Origin: Cyclobacteriaceae bacterium
Lineage (GTDB): Bacteria > Bacteroidota > Bacteroidia > Cytophagales > Cyclobacteriaceae
NCBI GenBank assembly: GCA_019638275.1
Contig: JAHBUC010000002.1
Span: 558,001-622,000 of the forward strand
Length of the DNA stretch: 64,000 nucleotides
Direction: 5' to 3'
The notes beneath the pieces were generated by a model, which was not told where the DNA came from, did not search any database, and saw only the letters and a program-made list of their open reading frames with translations. Below are positions 9,502 through 18,074 of the stretch, piece by piece. The number at the start of each line of letters is the position of its first letter. Position 1 is the stretch's first letter. The position numbers were made by a program, and so were the translations under genes.

Positions 9502-12177
9502 CTACCCCCTACCTAACCACCTCCGCTCAAGTTGAACACAGGCCAACACGAGCAACCCCAATGAAAAGGAGATGGCAAGGTCGGCAAGGCTCAGGGAAGT
9601 AAGCGAGATGAAATCATCAAAAGGCGGAACATAAATTACCGCTAATTGAAGAATCAACGTCAACACAATAACAATGGTAAATACGATGTTTGAAGTTAGT
9701 GAGAATATCGAATGCCCCGTTGCGCGTAAACCCAGTGCATGCCCGATTTGCGTGAAGCCCAACGTGGCGAACACCATCGTTTGCCAATAAGGATCGTCAG
9801 CATGAGCTGCATCAAAATAAAAGAAGCCTACAGCCAATGAGATTGCCCCGATCAACAGGCCTGTCCACGTAACATGAATGATTGCGGGTTTATTAAGTAC
9901 CGGGTCCTTGACTGACCGTGGTGGCCGTTGCATGTTGTTCTTTTCCGAAGGCTCCATTCCCAGCCCGAGCCCCATTAAACCATCGGTTAATAAGTTCAGG
10001 TAAAGCAGTTGCAATGGACTCAACGCAATGGTAATTCCGATAAACGGAGCGAAGAGCATCACCAAAACTTTTCCCAGGTTGCCGCCTAATGAAAATTTAA
10101 TGAACCGGATGAGGTTGTCAAAAATTGCACGACCTTCTTCCACGGCTGTTACAATGGTGGCAAAGTTATCATCGAGCAATACCATATCAGATGCTTCCTT
10201 CGAAACATCGGTACCTGTAATGCCCATGGCCACACCGATATCTGCTTTTTTCAATGCAGGCGAATCGTTCACGCCATCACCAGTCATCGCCACTACTTCG
10301 CCTAAGTTTTGAAGGGCGGTTACGATTCTTAATTTATCCTGTGGAGATACCCGCGCGAAAATGCTTACGTGTTTTACTTTTTCTTCCAACGCGTTGTCGG
10401 ATAGCGTGCTGAGGTGCTCACTGGTAAGGTATCCGGCCCCGGAGGGGATGCCGAGTTCCCGTGCTATAGCCATCGCGGTAAGGGGATAATCGCCAGTAAT
10501 CATCACCGGCCGGATGCCCGCCTGAATACATTTATTAACAGCTGCTTTCACCGAAGCCCGTGGCGGATCCATCAATCCGACCATGCCGGAGAACACCGCT
10601 TCTTCTTCAAGCGTTGCTGAATCATTTTCATTATAGGCGCCTTTTAATTCGCGATAGGCCAACCCTAAAATGCGAATGCCATGTGAGGCGAGTTCATCGT
10701 GCGCCTTTTTTATGCGGCTGATCCAATGTTCATTCAAAGGTTCAATTCCTTCCTTTGTTTTTACATGGCGTGAAATTTTCAGCAGGCTGTCAACCGCGCC
10801 CTTTATAAAAACGATGTTTTCTGATTGGCCAAGATCAGGCAGGTTAGCAATGGTGGCATCGGGTACAATTTTATGCACGGTACTCATGCGCATCCGCTCA
10901 GAGTCGAACGGAACTTCACCTATGCGTGGAAATTTCGATTCAAGTTCTTGTTTGATCAGCCCCACTTTTAATGCAGCATCAACCAACGCTGCTTCGGTGG
11001 GCTCACCAATAACGGTTTTAGCATTTTCAGTAAGTCGTATGTCTGCGTCATTGCAAAGCAACCCGATGATTAAGTTGAGCTCAATGTTTGGAAACTCAAT
11101 GCCTTCCGTGGGGAACGCGCGGATCGACACTTCTGATGCTTCCATGGAAGTCACCGTCATTTTGTTTTCTGTTAGTGTGCCCGTTTTATCGGAGCAGATA
11201 ACCGTAACCGAACCCAACGTTTCAACAGCCGGCAGCTTGCGTATCAGCGCATTTCGTTTCAGCATTTTTTGCGCACCCAGTGCAAGCGTAATAGTAACCA
11301 CGGCAGGTAAGCCTTCGGGTATTACAGCTACGGCTACACTTATGCCTACCAAAAACATATCGCCCAGCGACTCACCTTGAAGCAACCCGACCAACAGAAT
11401 TAAAGCAGCGGCTATGCCACCGGCTATCGCTAACCATTTGCCTAGTTGATCGAGTTTATTTTGGAGTGGTGTTTTTCCTTTCTGAACATCCTGAATCAGG
11501 TTGGCAATCGTACCGATTTCAGTATTCATACCGGTGCGTACTACCACGGCTTTGCCACGACCCACGGTAATGATGGTGCCCATGTAGGCCATGTTAAACC
11601 GGTCGCCCAACGAAGTGTCAGCTTTACCAATGGCTTGCGATCGTTTATCTACCGGATCGGATTCGCCCGTTAATGCTGCTTCCTGAATTTTTAAGTTAAC
11701 GGTTTCGATGAATCGAACATCGGCCGGCACAATGTTTCCGGCTTCCAGCACGATGACATCGCCTGGCACGAGAAGCCTGGCTGATATTTCGCTGAGCACA
11801 CCTTCGCGGATGGCTCGCACCAGCGGAACAGTAAGTTGTTTCAGTGCGGCCATGGCTTTTTCGGCCCGGTATTCCTGCACAAAACCCAAAATGGCGAACA
11901 ACACGACAATGGCCGCAATGGCAATCGTTTCAATTTCTTTACCCAGGAAACCGGAAATGATGGCGGCAATAATCAGGATCACCACCATGGTTTCCAGGAA
12001 CTGGCCGAGCAACATTTTCCAGGCGGATTTCTTAACCCTTTCTTCCAGTTCGTTTGTTCCGTATTCGGTTAATCTTGCTTTAGCTTCAGCTGCGGAAAGA
12101 CCAGTTTTTGCAGATGTTTTTAGTTTTTGAATAACATCTTCCGTGGATTCGGTGTGTATGTTTTCGTAGAGGCGCAT
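9502..12177 (-). CDS. Ca2+-type P-type ATPase (P2A-like)
   Basis: 891 residues. The cation ATPase N-terminal domain comes first. The actuator loop is TGES near residue 170, M4 has the VAVIPEGLP motif near 285, and the phosphorylation site is DKTGTLT with Asp330. The hinge is MTGDGVNDSPALKKADIG and M6 has NLLTDGLMGLGLGMEPSE. PEGLP plus N..TDG points to the SERCA/PMR1/Lmo0841 Ca2+-pump group rather than heavy-metal or K+ pumps. It expels cytosolic Ca2+ (or Mn2+) at the expense of ATP. It stands alone on the minus strand, with repeats on both sides. Confidence 0.9.
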   Translation of the reverse strand: MRLYENIHTESTEDVIQKLKTSAKTGLSAAEAKARLTEYGTNELEERVKKSAWKMLLGQFLETMVVILIIAAIISGFLGKEIETIAIAAIVVLFAILGFVQEYRAEKAMAALKQLTVPLVRAIREGVLSEISARLLVPGDVIVLEAGNIVPADVRFIETVNLKIQEAALTGESDPVDKRSQAIGKADTSLGDRFNMAYMGTIITVGRGKAVVVRTGMNTEIGTIANLIQDVQKGKTPLQNKLDQLGKWLAIAGGIAAALILLVGLLQGESLGDMFLVGISVAVAVIPEGLPAVVTITLALGAQKMLKRNALIRKLPAVETLGSVTVICSDKTGTLTENKMTVTSMEASEVSIRAFPTEGIEFPNIELNLIIGLLCNDADIRLTENAKTVIGEPTEAALVDAALKVGLIKQELESKFPRIGEVPFDSERMRMSTVHKIVPDATIANLPDLGQSENIVFIKGAVDSLLKISRHVKTKEGIEPLNEHWISRIKKAHDELASHGIRILGLAYRELKGAYNENDSATLEEEAVFSGMVGLMDPPRASVKAAVNKCIQAGIRPVMITGDYPLTAMAIARELGIPSGAGYLTSEHLSTLSDNALEEKVKHVSIFARVSPQDKLRIVTALQNLGEVVAMTGDGVNDSPALKKADIGVAMGITGTDVSKEASDMVLLDDNFATIVTAVEEGRAIFDNLIRFIKFSLGGNLGKVLVMLFAPFIGITIALSPLQLLYLNLLTDGLMGLGLGMEPSEKNNMQRPPRSVKDPVLNKPAIIHVTWTGLLIGAISLAVGFFYFDAAHADDPYWQTMVFATLGFTQIGHALGLRATGHSIFSLTSNIVFTIVIVLTLILQLAVIYVPPFDDFISLTSLSLADLAISFSLGLLVLACVQLERRWLGRG

Positions 12178-12300
12178 TTCAGAAATTGTGTAACAAGATC
12201 ATGATTTACTTTCGTATTGCACAAGAGCAGGTGAAATTTCTGATTAACTAAATCAAGGTTCGAAATATGGGGGTCAAGAATTTTCATCCTTTTAATTGCC

Positions 12301-12445
12301 GTCATGCGAGCGGAAGGGCGGGGGCGTGTGATGGCGAGAAGCAATCCCAGACTTCACGTTTAGGTCCTCTAAATGGTGAGGGATTGCTTCGTCACAGAAC
12401 GATTCGTATAGTTGATTAAGCCCGTGAATGTTCCTCGCATGACGG
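12301..12445 (+). repeat. nested-palindrome repeat, copy B
   Basis: The outer arms GTCATGCGAG and CTCGCATGAC and the inner arms GAAGCAATCCC and GGGATTGCTTC are all present. It folds as one long interrupted hairpin. It lies between the ATPase promoter and copy C. Confidence 0.85.
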
Positions 12446-12463
12446 GATTTATTTTTTAGGCTA

Positions 12464-12656
12464 CGTCATTGCGAACGGAAGGGTGGGGGCGTGTGATGGA
12501 GTGAAGCAATCCCAATCTTTACGTTTAGTTCTCACTATGTAGTGAGGGATTGCTTCCTGCCCCGTCCGGTCAGGCGGGCGTCACGGAACAATTTATGTAA
12601 TGGACTAGACTCATTTGCGTTCCTCGTGCCAAAGGCATCCCTTCGGGGCAATGACG
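12464..12656 (+). repeat. nested-palindrome repeat, copy C, with 23-bp insertion
   Basis: Starts CGTCATTGCGAACGGAAG and ends GGGGCAATGACG. Compared with other copies, positions 12557-12579 are extra sequence between GGATTGCTTC and GTCACGG. It ends 6 bp from the stop codon of the permease gene. Together with copy B it fills the 484-bp intergenic gap. Confidence 0.85.
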
Positions 12657-12661
12657 ATAAA

Positions 12662-15055
12662 TCACTCATACCTCAACGCCTTCACCGGGTTGGCGCGGGC
12701 GGAGCGCAGGGTGTGGTAGCTGATGGTGCCCAACGCAATCACCATGGCCATGAGGCCACCCAACACAAACAACAACGGATTAATACCCACACGATACGCA
12801 AAACCCTCAAGCCACGTGCGCAATAAATAATAGGTAACTGGTGTCACCAACACAAACGACACCGTGATCAGCAACATGAAGTTACGCGACAGCAACATCG
12901 TGATTTGCCCTTCACTCGCGCCCAACACTTTTCGTATACCGATCTCCTTCGTTTTCTTTCCGGTAATGATGGCAGCTAACCCGAACAAGCCCATGCACGA
13001 AATCAAAATGGCAAGCCCGGCCATGATGGCCACCACGGAGCCCATCTGCTTGTCGGAGCGGTAGAGTACGGCAAAGTGTTCATCGAGAAAGGTGTAGTCG
13101 AATGGGTAGTTGGGGATGTGTTCTTCCCATAAATTTTTGACATAGGCAATCGCCTCCTGCGCGTGGGCCGCATCAATCTTCACCGACATTTCATCATACC
13201 CCCAATCTGGGTGTACTACCATTTCCAACGTGTTCACTTTGTAGTGCAGTGAGTTGAAATTAAAATCTTTCACGATGCCAACGATGGTGCCCAATGAATC
13301 ATTGTGGTACCAACCGTGCCCGGCCCGTGTGCCGATGGTTTCTTTCAGTCCCAGTTCGTTGGCCAGTGATTCGTTGATGATAAACGCCATGCCGTTGTCG
13401 GTGGCGATGTCTTTTGAAAAGTTGCGGCCTTCCTTCAATTCCATGCCGTACACGGTCAGGTATTCGTAATCAACGTTTACGTTGCTGGGCGCGATGTTCA
13501 CCACACCCGTATCGGCTTTCACTTTAAAACCCCACTGATGAAAATTATTGCCAAGCCGTTGCCCGCTGGCTGTAACGCCTAAAACATGCGGGCTCCTTTT
13601 TAACTCCGTGCGCAACGTTTCAAATTTTTCATTCGCTTCGCGGTTCATGTCCACCAGCATAATCTGGTCTTTGTTAAACCCGATGTCCTTGTCCTGCATG
13701 AAACTTAGTTGCTGGATCACAATAAGCGTACTTACAATCATGGCCAGCGCCAACCCAAACTGCACCACCACCAGGCCGCTGCGAAAAATGGATTTACCTT
13801 CACTGCCTCCCTTGATTACGCGTGTAAGTGTAAACGAAGTCATGTAAAATGAAGGGTACACACCGGCCAGTAGCCCGAGCGCCAGTGCACCGAGTATTAT
13901 ATACACAATTTGTTCACCATGCTGTAAAAAGTTGAGCATGGAAAGTTGCCGGCCGATCAGCATATTGAGTACGGGCAACAACACGATATTGATCAACACG
14001 GCCAACACCAGCGCCACGCTTGCGAGTAGCACCGATTCAAAAATAAATTGTGAGAAGAGTTGCACTTTTTTGGCGCCCACGGTTTTACGCACACCAATTT
14101 CCTTGCCGCGATGTGAAGCGCGCGCGGTGGTGAGGTTCATGAAGTTTACACTGGCGATGAGCAAAATGAAAATGCCTACGATGGAAAAAATATCCAGGTA
14201 CTTGCCGTTGAACTTACGGTAGTTGTTGTAATCGTGTTCAATGTCGGTGCTGGCAAGGTGCACCTGATCGAGGCGCTGGAGGAAGAGTTTGTAGAAGTCG
14301 TTGATGTTGGGGTCATCCATGTGGCGCGACAGGAAGGCCGGAAATTTTTCTTCCATGGCCGCAATATTGGTGTTGGGGTGAAGTACTAGGTAGGTGTTGA
14401 GAAAGTTGGAGCCCCACCGGTCATTAAAGCCTTTGTCTTCGCTGGTTGTCGTGGTCATCGATACGAGCGCATCCACCTGCATGTGCGATTGCTCCGGAAT
14501 GTTTTTGAGGATGCCTGTGATTTTGTATTCACGGTCGCGGAACTTCAGCGTGTTGTTCATCGCTTCATCTGCGGAAGCAAAAAATTTCAAGGCGGTTTCT
14601 TCGGTGATCACCATGTTGTAGGGCAGGTCGAGTGCGGTGGTGCGGTCGCCTTGCAGCAGGGGGAAGTCAAAGATTTCGAGGTAGGTGCTGTCGACCTGGG
14701 CGAGGTTGTTGAGCAGAAAGCGCTTTTCATCTTTTTCCACCAGCAACTTGTTGCGGTTCATGAAGCGCGTGTAGGTAACTACTTCCGGAAACTCGTTGGC
14801 CAGTGCGGGCCCCATGCCCGGCATGCTCAATGCAACCCTTTGTACGTTGGTGCCGGTGAAGTTTTGCACCTCATCGAGGCGGTAGATGTTTTCTTTTTTA
14901 CTGTGAAAGGCATCGAAGCTGCGTTCATCGGAAATAAACAGGTAAATGGCCAGGCAGGCCGCCAGGCCGATGGCGAGGCTGAAGATGTTGATGAATGCAT
15001 ATAACGGATTTTGGCGGATGTTGCGCAGGGCAATGGCGAGGTAGTTTTTCAGCAT
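12662..15055 (-). CDS. FtsX/MacB-like ABC transporter permease
   Basis: 797 residues. One N-terminal transmembrane helix (about 20-42) is followed by a MacB-type periplasmic domain and a three-helix FtsX domain (about 285-400, with TTARASHRGKEIGVRKTVGA). A second copy of the same plan follows: helix near 430, periplasmic domain, FtsX domain 680-790 with ITGKKTKEIGIRKVLGA. Both cytoplasmic EIG(V/I)RK loops, which contact the ATPase, are intact. No ABC ATPase gene is adjacent; such stand-alone permeases are common in Bacteroidota. Confidence 0.88.
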   Translation of the reverse strand: MLKNYLAIALRNIRQNPLYAFINIFSLAIGLAACLAIYLFISDERSFDAFHSKKENIYRLDEVQNFTGTNVQRVALSMPGMGPALANEFPEVVTYTRFMNRNKLLVEKDEKRFLLNNLAQVDSTYLEIFDFPLLQGDRTTALDLPYNMVITEETALKFFASADEAMNNTLKFRDREYKITGILKNIPEQSHMQVDALVSMTTTTSEDKGFNDRWGSNFLNTYLVLHPNTNIAAMEEKFPAFLSRHMDDPNINDFYKLFLQRLDQVHLASTDIEHDYNNYRKFNGKYLDIFSIVGIFILLIASVNFMNLTTARASHRGKEIGVRKTVGAKKVQLFSQFIFESVLLASVALVLAVLINIVLLPVLNMLIGRQLSMLNFLQHGEQIVYIILGALALGLLAGVYPSFYMTSFTLTRVIKGGSEGKSIFRSGLVVVQFGLALAMIVSTLIVIQQLSFMQDKDIGFNKDQIMLVDMNREANEKFETLRTELKRSPHVLGVTASGQRLGNNFHQWGFKVKADTGVVNIAPSNVNVDYEYLTVYGMELKEGRNFSKDIATDNGMAFIINESLANELGLKETIGTRAGHGWYHNDSLGTIVGIVKDFNFNSLHYKVNTLEMVVHPDWGYDEMSVKIDAAHAQEAIAYVKNLWEEHIPNYPFDYTFLDEHFAVLYRSDKQMGSVVAIMAGLAILISCMGLFGLAAIITGKKTKEIGIRKVLGASEGQITMLLSRNFMLLITVSFVLVTPVTYYLLRTWLEGFAYRVGINPLLFVLGGLMAMVIALGTISYHTLRSARANPVKALRYE

Positions 15056-15115
15056 GGCGGGGTTGGGTATAGACCAGTATACCCATTTGCGGGGAAAAGG
15101 TTACGGTTTTTTCCT

Positions 15116-15282
15116 CGTCATTGCGAACAGATCGTCATTGCGAGCTGAAGGGTCGGGCTGCGTAATGGGCGCGAAGCAATCCCACTCTTCGCGTTTAGTT
15201 CATGTTATGGGGTGAGGGATTGCTTCGTCACAAGACGATTCGAGAAAATGAAAGGGCTTAGTCATCGTTCCTCGCAATGACG
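15116..15282 (+). repeat. nested-palindrome repeat, copy D
   Basis: The left end is doubled: CGTCATTGCGA occurs at 15116 and again about 16 bp later. Inner arms GAAGCAATCCC and GGGATTGCTTC and the right end CCTCGCAATGACG are intact. Confidence 0.85.
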
Positions 15283-15307
15283 CGGATTATGAGTTTAAAA
15301 ATTGTCA

Positions 15308-15406
15308 CCGTCATTGCGAGTGGACGGGCTGGGCAGCGTAATGGCGCGAAGCAATCTCAATCTTCAAGTTTAGTTCTTAGCTATATAGTGAGGGATTGCT
15401 TCGTCA
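15308..15406 (+). repeat. nested-palindrome repeat, copy E (right outer arm missing)
   Basis: CGTCATTGCGAG, then GAAGCAATCTC, then GGGATTGCTTCGTCA. The outer right arm is absent; about 40 bp later the GIY-YIG gene begins. Copies D and E account for most of the gap before that gene. Confidence 0.8.
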
Positions 15407-15445
15407 TCCCCCGCGCTTTGTTATCCCTGAAAGCTATATTTAAGA

Positions 15446-15745
15446 ATGCAAAGAGGCGGGTGCGTTTATATCATGACAAACATTGGAAACACAGTGTTGT
15501 ATACTGGGGTAACAGCCGATTTAGTTAGCCGGGTTTTAGAGCATAAGGAAGGGAAGTACCCGAATAGTTTTACCTCACGGTATAATGTAAAGAAGCTCGT
15601 GTATTATGAAATATTTCCTTCCATTGAGGAGGCGATTGATCGGGAGAAGCAGATTAAAGGAGGTTCACGGGAAAGGAAAGAGGAGTTGATTAATGCACTG
15701 AATCCGGAGTGGAGGGATTTGTTTGAGGATATTAAGAACTGGTGA
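15446..15745 (+). CDS. single-domain GIY-YIG nuclease-like protein
   Basis: 99 residues. The GIY-YIG hallmark is split as VYIMTN...LYTGVT, followed by the catalytic-region Arg in SRVLEHKEG. Then come the family's YYE and the Glu in EEAIDREKQIKG, and the closing NPEWRDL block. It resembles the short UPF0213/YhbQ-like group. Members carry the endonuclease fold, but a cellular role is not established for most. It is bracketed by repeat copies E (upstream) and F (9 bp after the stop), suggesting that gene and repeats move together. Confidence 0.88.
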   Translation: MQRGGCVYIMTNIGNTVLYTGVTADLVSRVLEHKEGKYPNSFTSRYNVKKLVYYEIFPSIEEAIDREKQIKGGSRERKEELINALNPEWRDLFEDIKNW

Positions 15746-15754
15746 ACTGCTCCT

Positions 15755-15890
15755 CGTCATTGCGAGGAACTGCGGAGAATTGCGGGTAGGGTGACGAAGC
15801 AATCTCAATCTCTACGTTTGAGTCCTTACTATGTAATATGGGATTGCTTCGTCATTCCTCGCTCTTTCCTCCCAATTCCTCGCAATGACG
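15755..15890 (+). repeat. nested-palindrome repeat, copy F
   Basis: Begins CGTCATTGCGAGGAA 9 bp after the GIY-YIG stop codon, has inner arms GAAGCAATCTC and GGGATTGCTTC, and ends CCTCGCAATGACG. Confidence 0.85.
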
Positions 15891-15911
15891 TGAGTCGTTA
15901 CTTTTTGACTT

Positions 15912-16061
15912 CGTCATTGCGAACGGAAGCGTTGGGATGTGTGATGGAGTGAAGCAATCCCAATCTTTGCGTTTGAGGTCTCGTTATATATTGAGGGATT
16001 GCTTCGTCACGGGACGATTCGTGTAGTTGATTAAGTTCCGTCAACGTTCCTCGCAATGACG
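15912..16061 (+). repeat. nested-palindrome repeat, copy G
   Basis: Complete copy with outer arms CGTCATTGCGA and TCGCAATGACG and inner arms GAAGCAATCCC and GGGATTGCTTC. It is very close to copy B outside the arms (shared GATTCGTGTAGTTGATTAAG-type segment). Confidence 0.85.
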
Positions 16062-16126
16062 CTAACATTTTTTACGTCATATCGCGATACGCTATAATGG
16101 GGTCATTTGATAAGATTTTCCAATTC

Positions 16127-16210
16127 CATCATTGCGAGCGGAAGGGTTGGTTGTGTGCTGGAGCGAAGTCTGTCTGCCGAACAGGCAGGCAATCCCAATC
16201 TCCACGTTTA
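16127..16210 (+). repeat. nested-palindrome repeat, copy H (left half, with 21-bp insertion)
   Basis: Only the left half is present; it stops just after CACGTTTA, 18 bp before the Fic gene's stop codon. The inner arm is split: positions 16169-16189 interrupt GCGAAG and CAATCCC with a small palindrome containing CTGCC and GGCAG. Confidence 0.8.
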
Positions 16211-16227
16211 ATCACGATTTAATTTTA

Positions 16228-17706
16228 CTAGGTACCCATCCACTTCAGTTTGCCTTCTGTTGGTTCTTTGAATGCATCACACATTTCCAGGTATTGTTCC
16301 ATTTCGTCTATGCTGCTTTGAATGAGCGTTGAACTAAATTCATAGGCTCTTGTCATCATGTGAATGTACGGCTCAGCCATTTGTTGACGCGTTAGCTTTC
16401 TTAAAGCGCCCATATAATCCTCCCGATATACGGTTGGTATGATAATCTTAGCGAGGCCTCTGGCGGATAACTCGGCATTCATCATTACACGGGCAATTCT
16501 CCCGTTTCCATCTGCGAAGGGATGCACTTCACTAACCAGGAACATCATGTATACCGCTTTTGCAAATGGATCCCGGAGCAGGGCATACCAGTCGAAGCCT
16601 TTTTTTAGGGTGCCATTCACCAAAGTCCAATCCACAAATTCTGCATTGCCAGCTCTGTTATTTCTGTCCTTAAACTCACCTGGCTTTTTTGATGTACGTG
16701 ATTGCAGGAGCACGGCATGGCGGTTTCGCATCAAGTCAAGAAATTCAGTGGCTGTGCCTGGACAAACAGACATTTCTTTTTTACTGGATACTATGCGGTA
16801 TGTTCCTAGTATATCATGTGAGTCTTCATCCCTTGCAGGCAGCGGTGTTTCTGTGCGTATTATTTCTTTTGCTTCTCTTACTGTAAATTCTGTTCCTTCA
16901 ATGTAGTTTGAAAAGTAACCTTCAAAGAATGCAACTGTTTTATAGTTGCTGAGCGAGCCTAATGCTTTATGCTCTGGAAATACTTTTCCCGCCAACGCTT
17001 CATACAAACGTTCAAACAATTGTATCCTTGTAGGATCAAACGGCTCACCAAGTGATCGTGATAAGGCCACAGGAGATGTTAAGTTCTTTGATTTCCCGGT
17101 AGCCAATAAATCGCTGATCAACTGATTCAGTTTTTTGAATTCCTTCTGCATTTCCAAACCCGTTGAAATCTCCCGGGCTTTATCACGCAGTGTATTTAAT
17201 CCTTTCTCGCCTCTTGCTCTAATGATCGTATCGAGCTTTTCTTCAATTTCTGAAATGGGTAAGCTTTTAGACGCTTCACCCTTCTTTCTGGTCTCCTGAA
17301 GATTTTCCAAAAAAGCCCTTGCCTCTTGTGATGCAAAAAGATTTTCAAAAAATGGATTATCCCCCTCTATTGGTCCAGATCCTTTTAGGAGGTGTACGGA
17401 TAAACCCGGTAAAAGAATGTTTGATGAATATGAGTACGTCAGGTAGATATGTCCCTGTGATGTTGGTTTAAATTCCAACGCACTTCGATGACTTAAGAGT
17501 GCATGGGGAAACAAGTTCGCCAGAATGCTGTACCAATTTCTTTTTATAATAACTGCTGGTTCCTCCTCCAGGTTGGAAGTGTAAATCCGGGTTGCAATTT
17601 TTCGAATTAACTTTTTTTTCCGTAAAGCCGTAATTCGCTTTGACTCCTTCTTTTCAGAAGAAGCAAAGATGATTTCCTGGACCTTTGCGGGGGTAATTTT
17701 TCCCAT
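16228..17706 (-). CDS. Fic family protein with AbiEi-like N-terminal region
   Basis: 492 residues. The N-terminal 110 residues resemble AbiEi/winged-helix antitoxin domains (basic RKKKLIRKIATRIY, then LSHRSALEF). The C-terminal Fic domain has the full active motif HPFADGNGRIAR at about residues 395-406. The inhibitory-helix signature (S/T)xxxE(G/N) appears upstream as SNYIEG, so activity is probably self-restrained. Fic enzymes transfer AMP or a related nucleotide moiety to proteins. It is preceded by four 21-bp repeats that its N-terminal domain may bind (inference). It is a two-domain relative of toxin-antitoxin modules. Confidence 0.88.
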   Translation of the reverse strand: MGKITPAKVQEIIFASSEKKESKRITALRKKKLIRKIATRIYTSNLEEEPAVIIKRNWYSILANLFPHALLSHRSALEFKPTSQGHIYLTYSYSSNILLPGLSVHLLKGSGPIEGDNPFFENLFASQEARAFLENLQETRKKGEASKSLPISEIEEKLDTIIRARGEKGLNTLRDKAREISTGLEMQKEFKKLNQLISDLLATGKSKNLTSPVALSRSLGEPFDPTRIQLFERLYEALAGKVFPEHKALGSLSNYKTVAFFEGYFSNYIEGTEFTVREAKEIIRTETPLPARDEDSHDILGTYRIVSSKKEMSVCPGTATEFLDLMRNRHAVLLQSRTSKKPGEFKDRNNRAGNAEFVDWTLVNGTLKKGFDWYALLRDPFAKAVYMMFLVSEVHPFADGNGRIARVMMNAELSARGLAKIIIPTVYREDYMGALRKLTRQQMAEPYIHMMTRAYEFSSTLIQSSIDEMEQYLEMCDAFKEPTEGKLKWMGT

Positions 17707-17729
17707 TAATTCATCTATTTTTCCTCAAT

Positions 17730-17844
17730 TTGGGCAAAATTTCAGATTAAGTAACCATTATTTGGGCAATATTTTGTATTAATGTCAAAATGAAGGGTAA
17801 AATTTCAGATTAAAGATCCTGAATTGGGTAAAATATCAGAAGAA
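17730..17844 (-). promoter_or_regulatory. array of four 21-bp direct repeats upstream of the Fic gene
   Basis: Imperfect copies of TTGGGYAAAATTTCAGATTA start at 17730, 17762, 17793 and 17824. The steps of 32, 31 and 31 bp put every copy on the same DNA face about three turns apart. The first copy is 24 bp from the Fic start codon, so this is a likely operator array covering the promoter. With repeat copy I it accounts for most of the gap between the Fic gene and the next gene. Confidence 0.7.
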
Positions 17845-17888
17845 GAGATAATGGGTCATTTGAAAGGATTTTTCACTTTTCTTATTGC

Positions 17889-18018
17889 CGTCATTGCGTC
17901 TGCCTGCTGCAGGTAGGAGCGGAAGGGTGGGTTGTGTGCTGGAGCGAAGCAATCCCAATCTCCCACGTTTAGTTCCTCCTAATGTAAGTGGGATTGCTTC
18001 GTCATTCTTCGCTCTTTG
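17889..18018 (+). repeat. nested-palindrome repeat, copy I, with 19-bp insertion
   Basis: CGTCATTGCG is followed by a 19-bp small palindrome (17899-17917, CTGCCT...AGGTAG) and then the expected AGCGGAAGGG. Inner arms GAAGCAATCCC and GGGATTGCTTC are intact; the outer right arm is degenerate (TTCTTCGCTCTTTG). This is the last copy of the family in the window. Confidence 0.8.
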
Positions 18019-18024
18019 TTAATT

Positions 18025-18072
18025 TATCAGGTTATAGCCTGATATTTGATGAGTATTTATCAGGTTACAGCC
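18025..18072 (+). promoter_or_regulatory. operator-like palindrome and half-repeat before the mobile mystery operon
   Basis: TATCAGG and CCTGATA form a 7-bp inverted repeat around TTATAG (18025-18044). The sequence TATCAGGTTACAGCC recurs at 18058-18072, 33 bp later and 2 bp from the start codon. The HTH protein encoded immediately downstream is the obvious binder, implying autorepression. Confidence 0.65.
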
Positions 18073-18074
18073 TT

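Noticed and set aside
10670..11380. A 236-residue open frame opposite the P-type ATPase
   Set aside because: Lies wholly opposite conserved ATPase motifs; low-complexity Ser/Thr-rich translation with no family features.
14483..15004. A 173-residue open frame opposite the FtsX-like permease
   Set aside because: Shadow frame of a conserved membrane protein.
17730..17844. Mini CRISPR or replication iterons
   Set aside because: Four imperfect 21-bp repeats with only about 10 bp between them, directly at a gene start and with no Rep gene; an operator array fits better.
9356..18018. CRISPR array
   Set aside because: The repeats are long, internally palindromic, irregularly spaced and separated by genes; there are no unique spacers of constant length and no cas genes.
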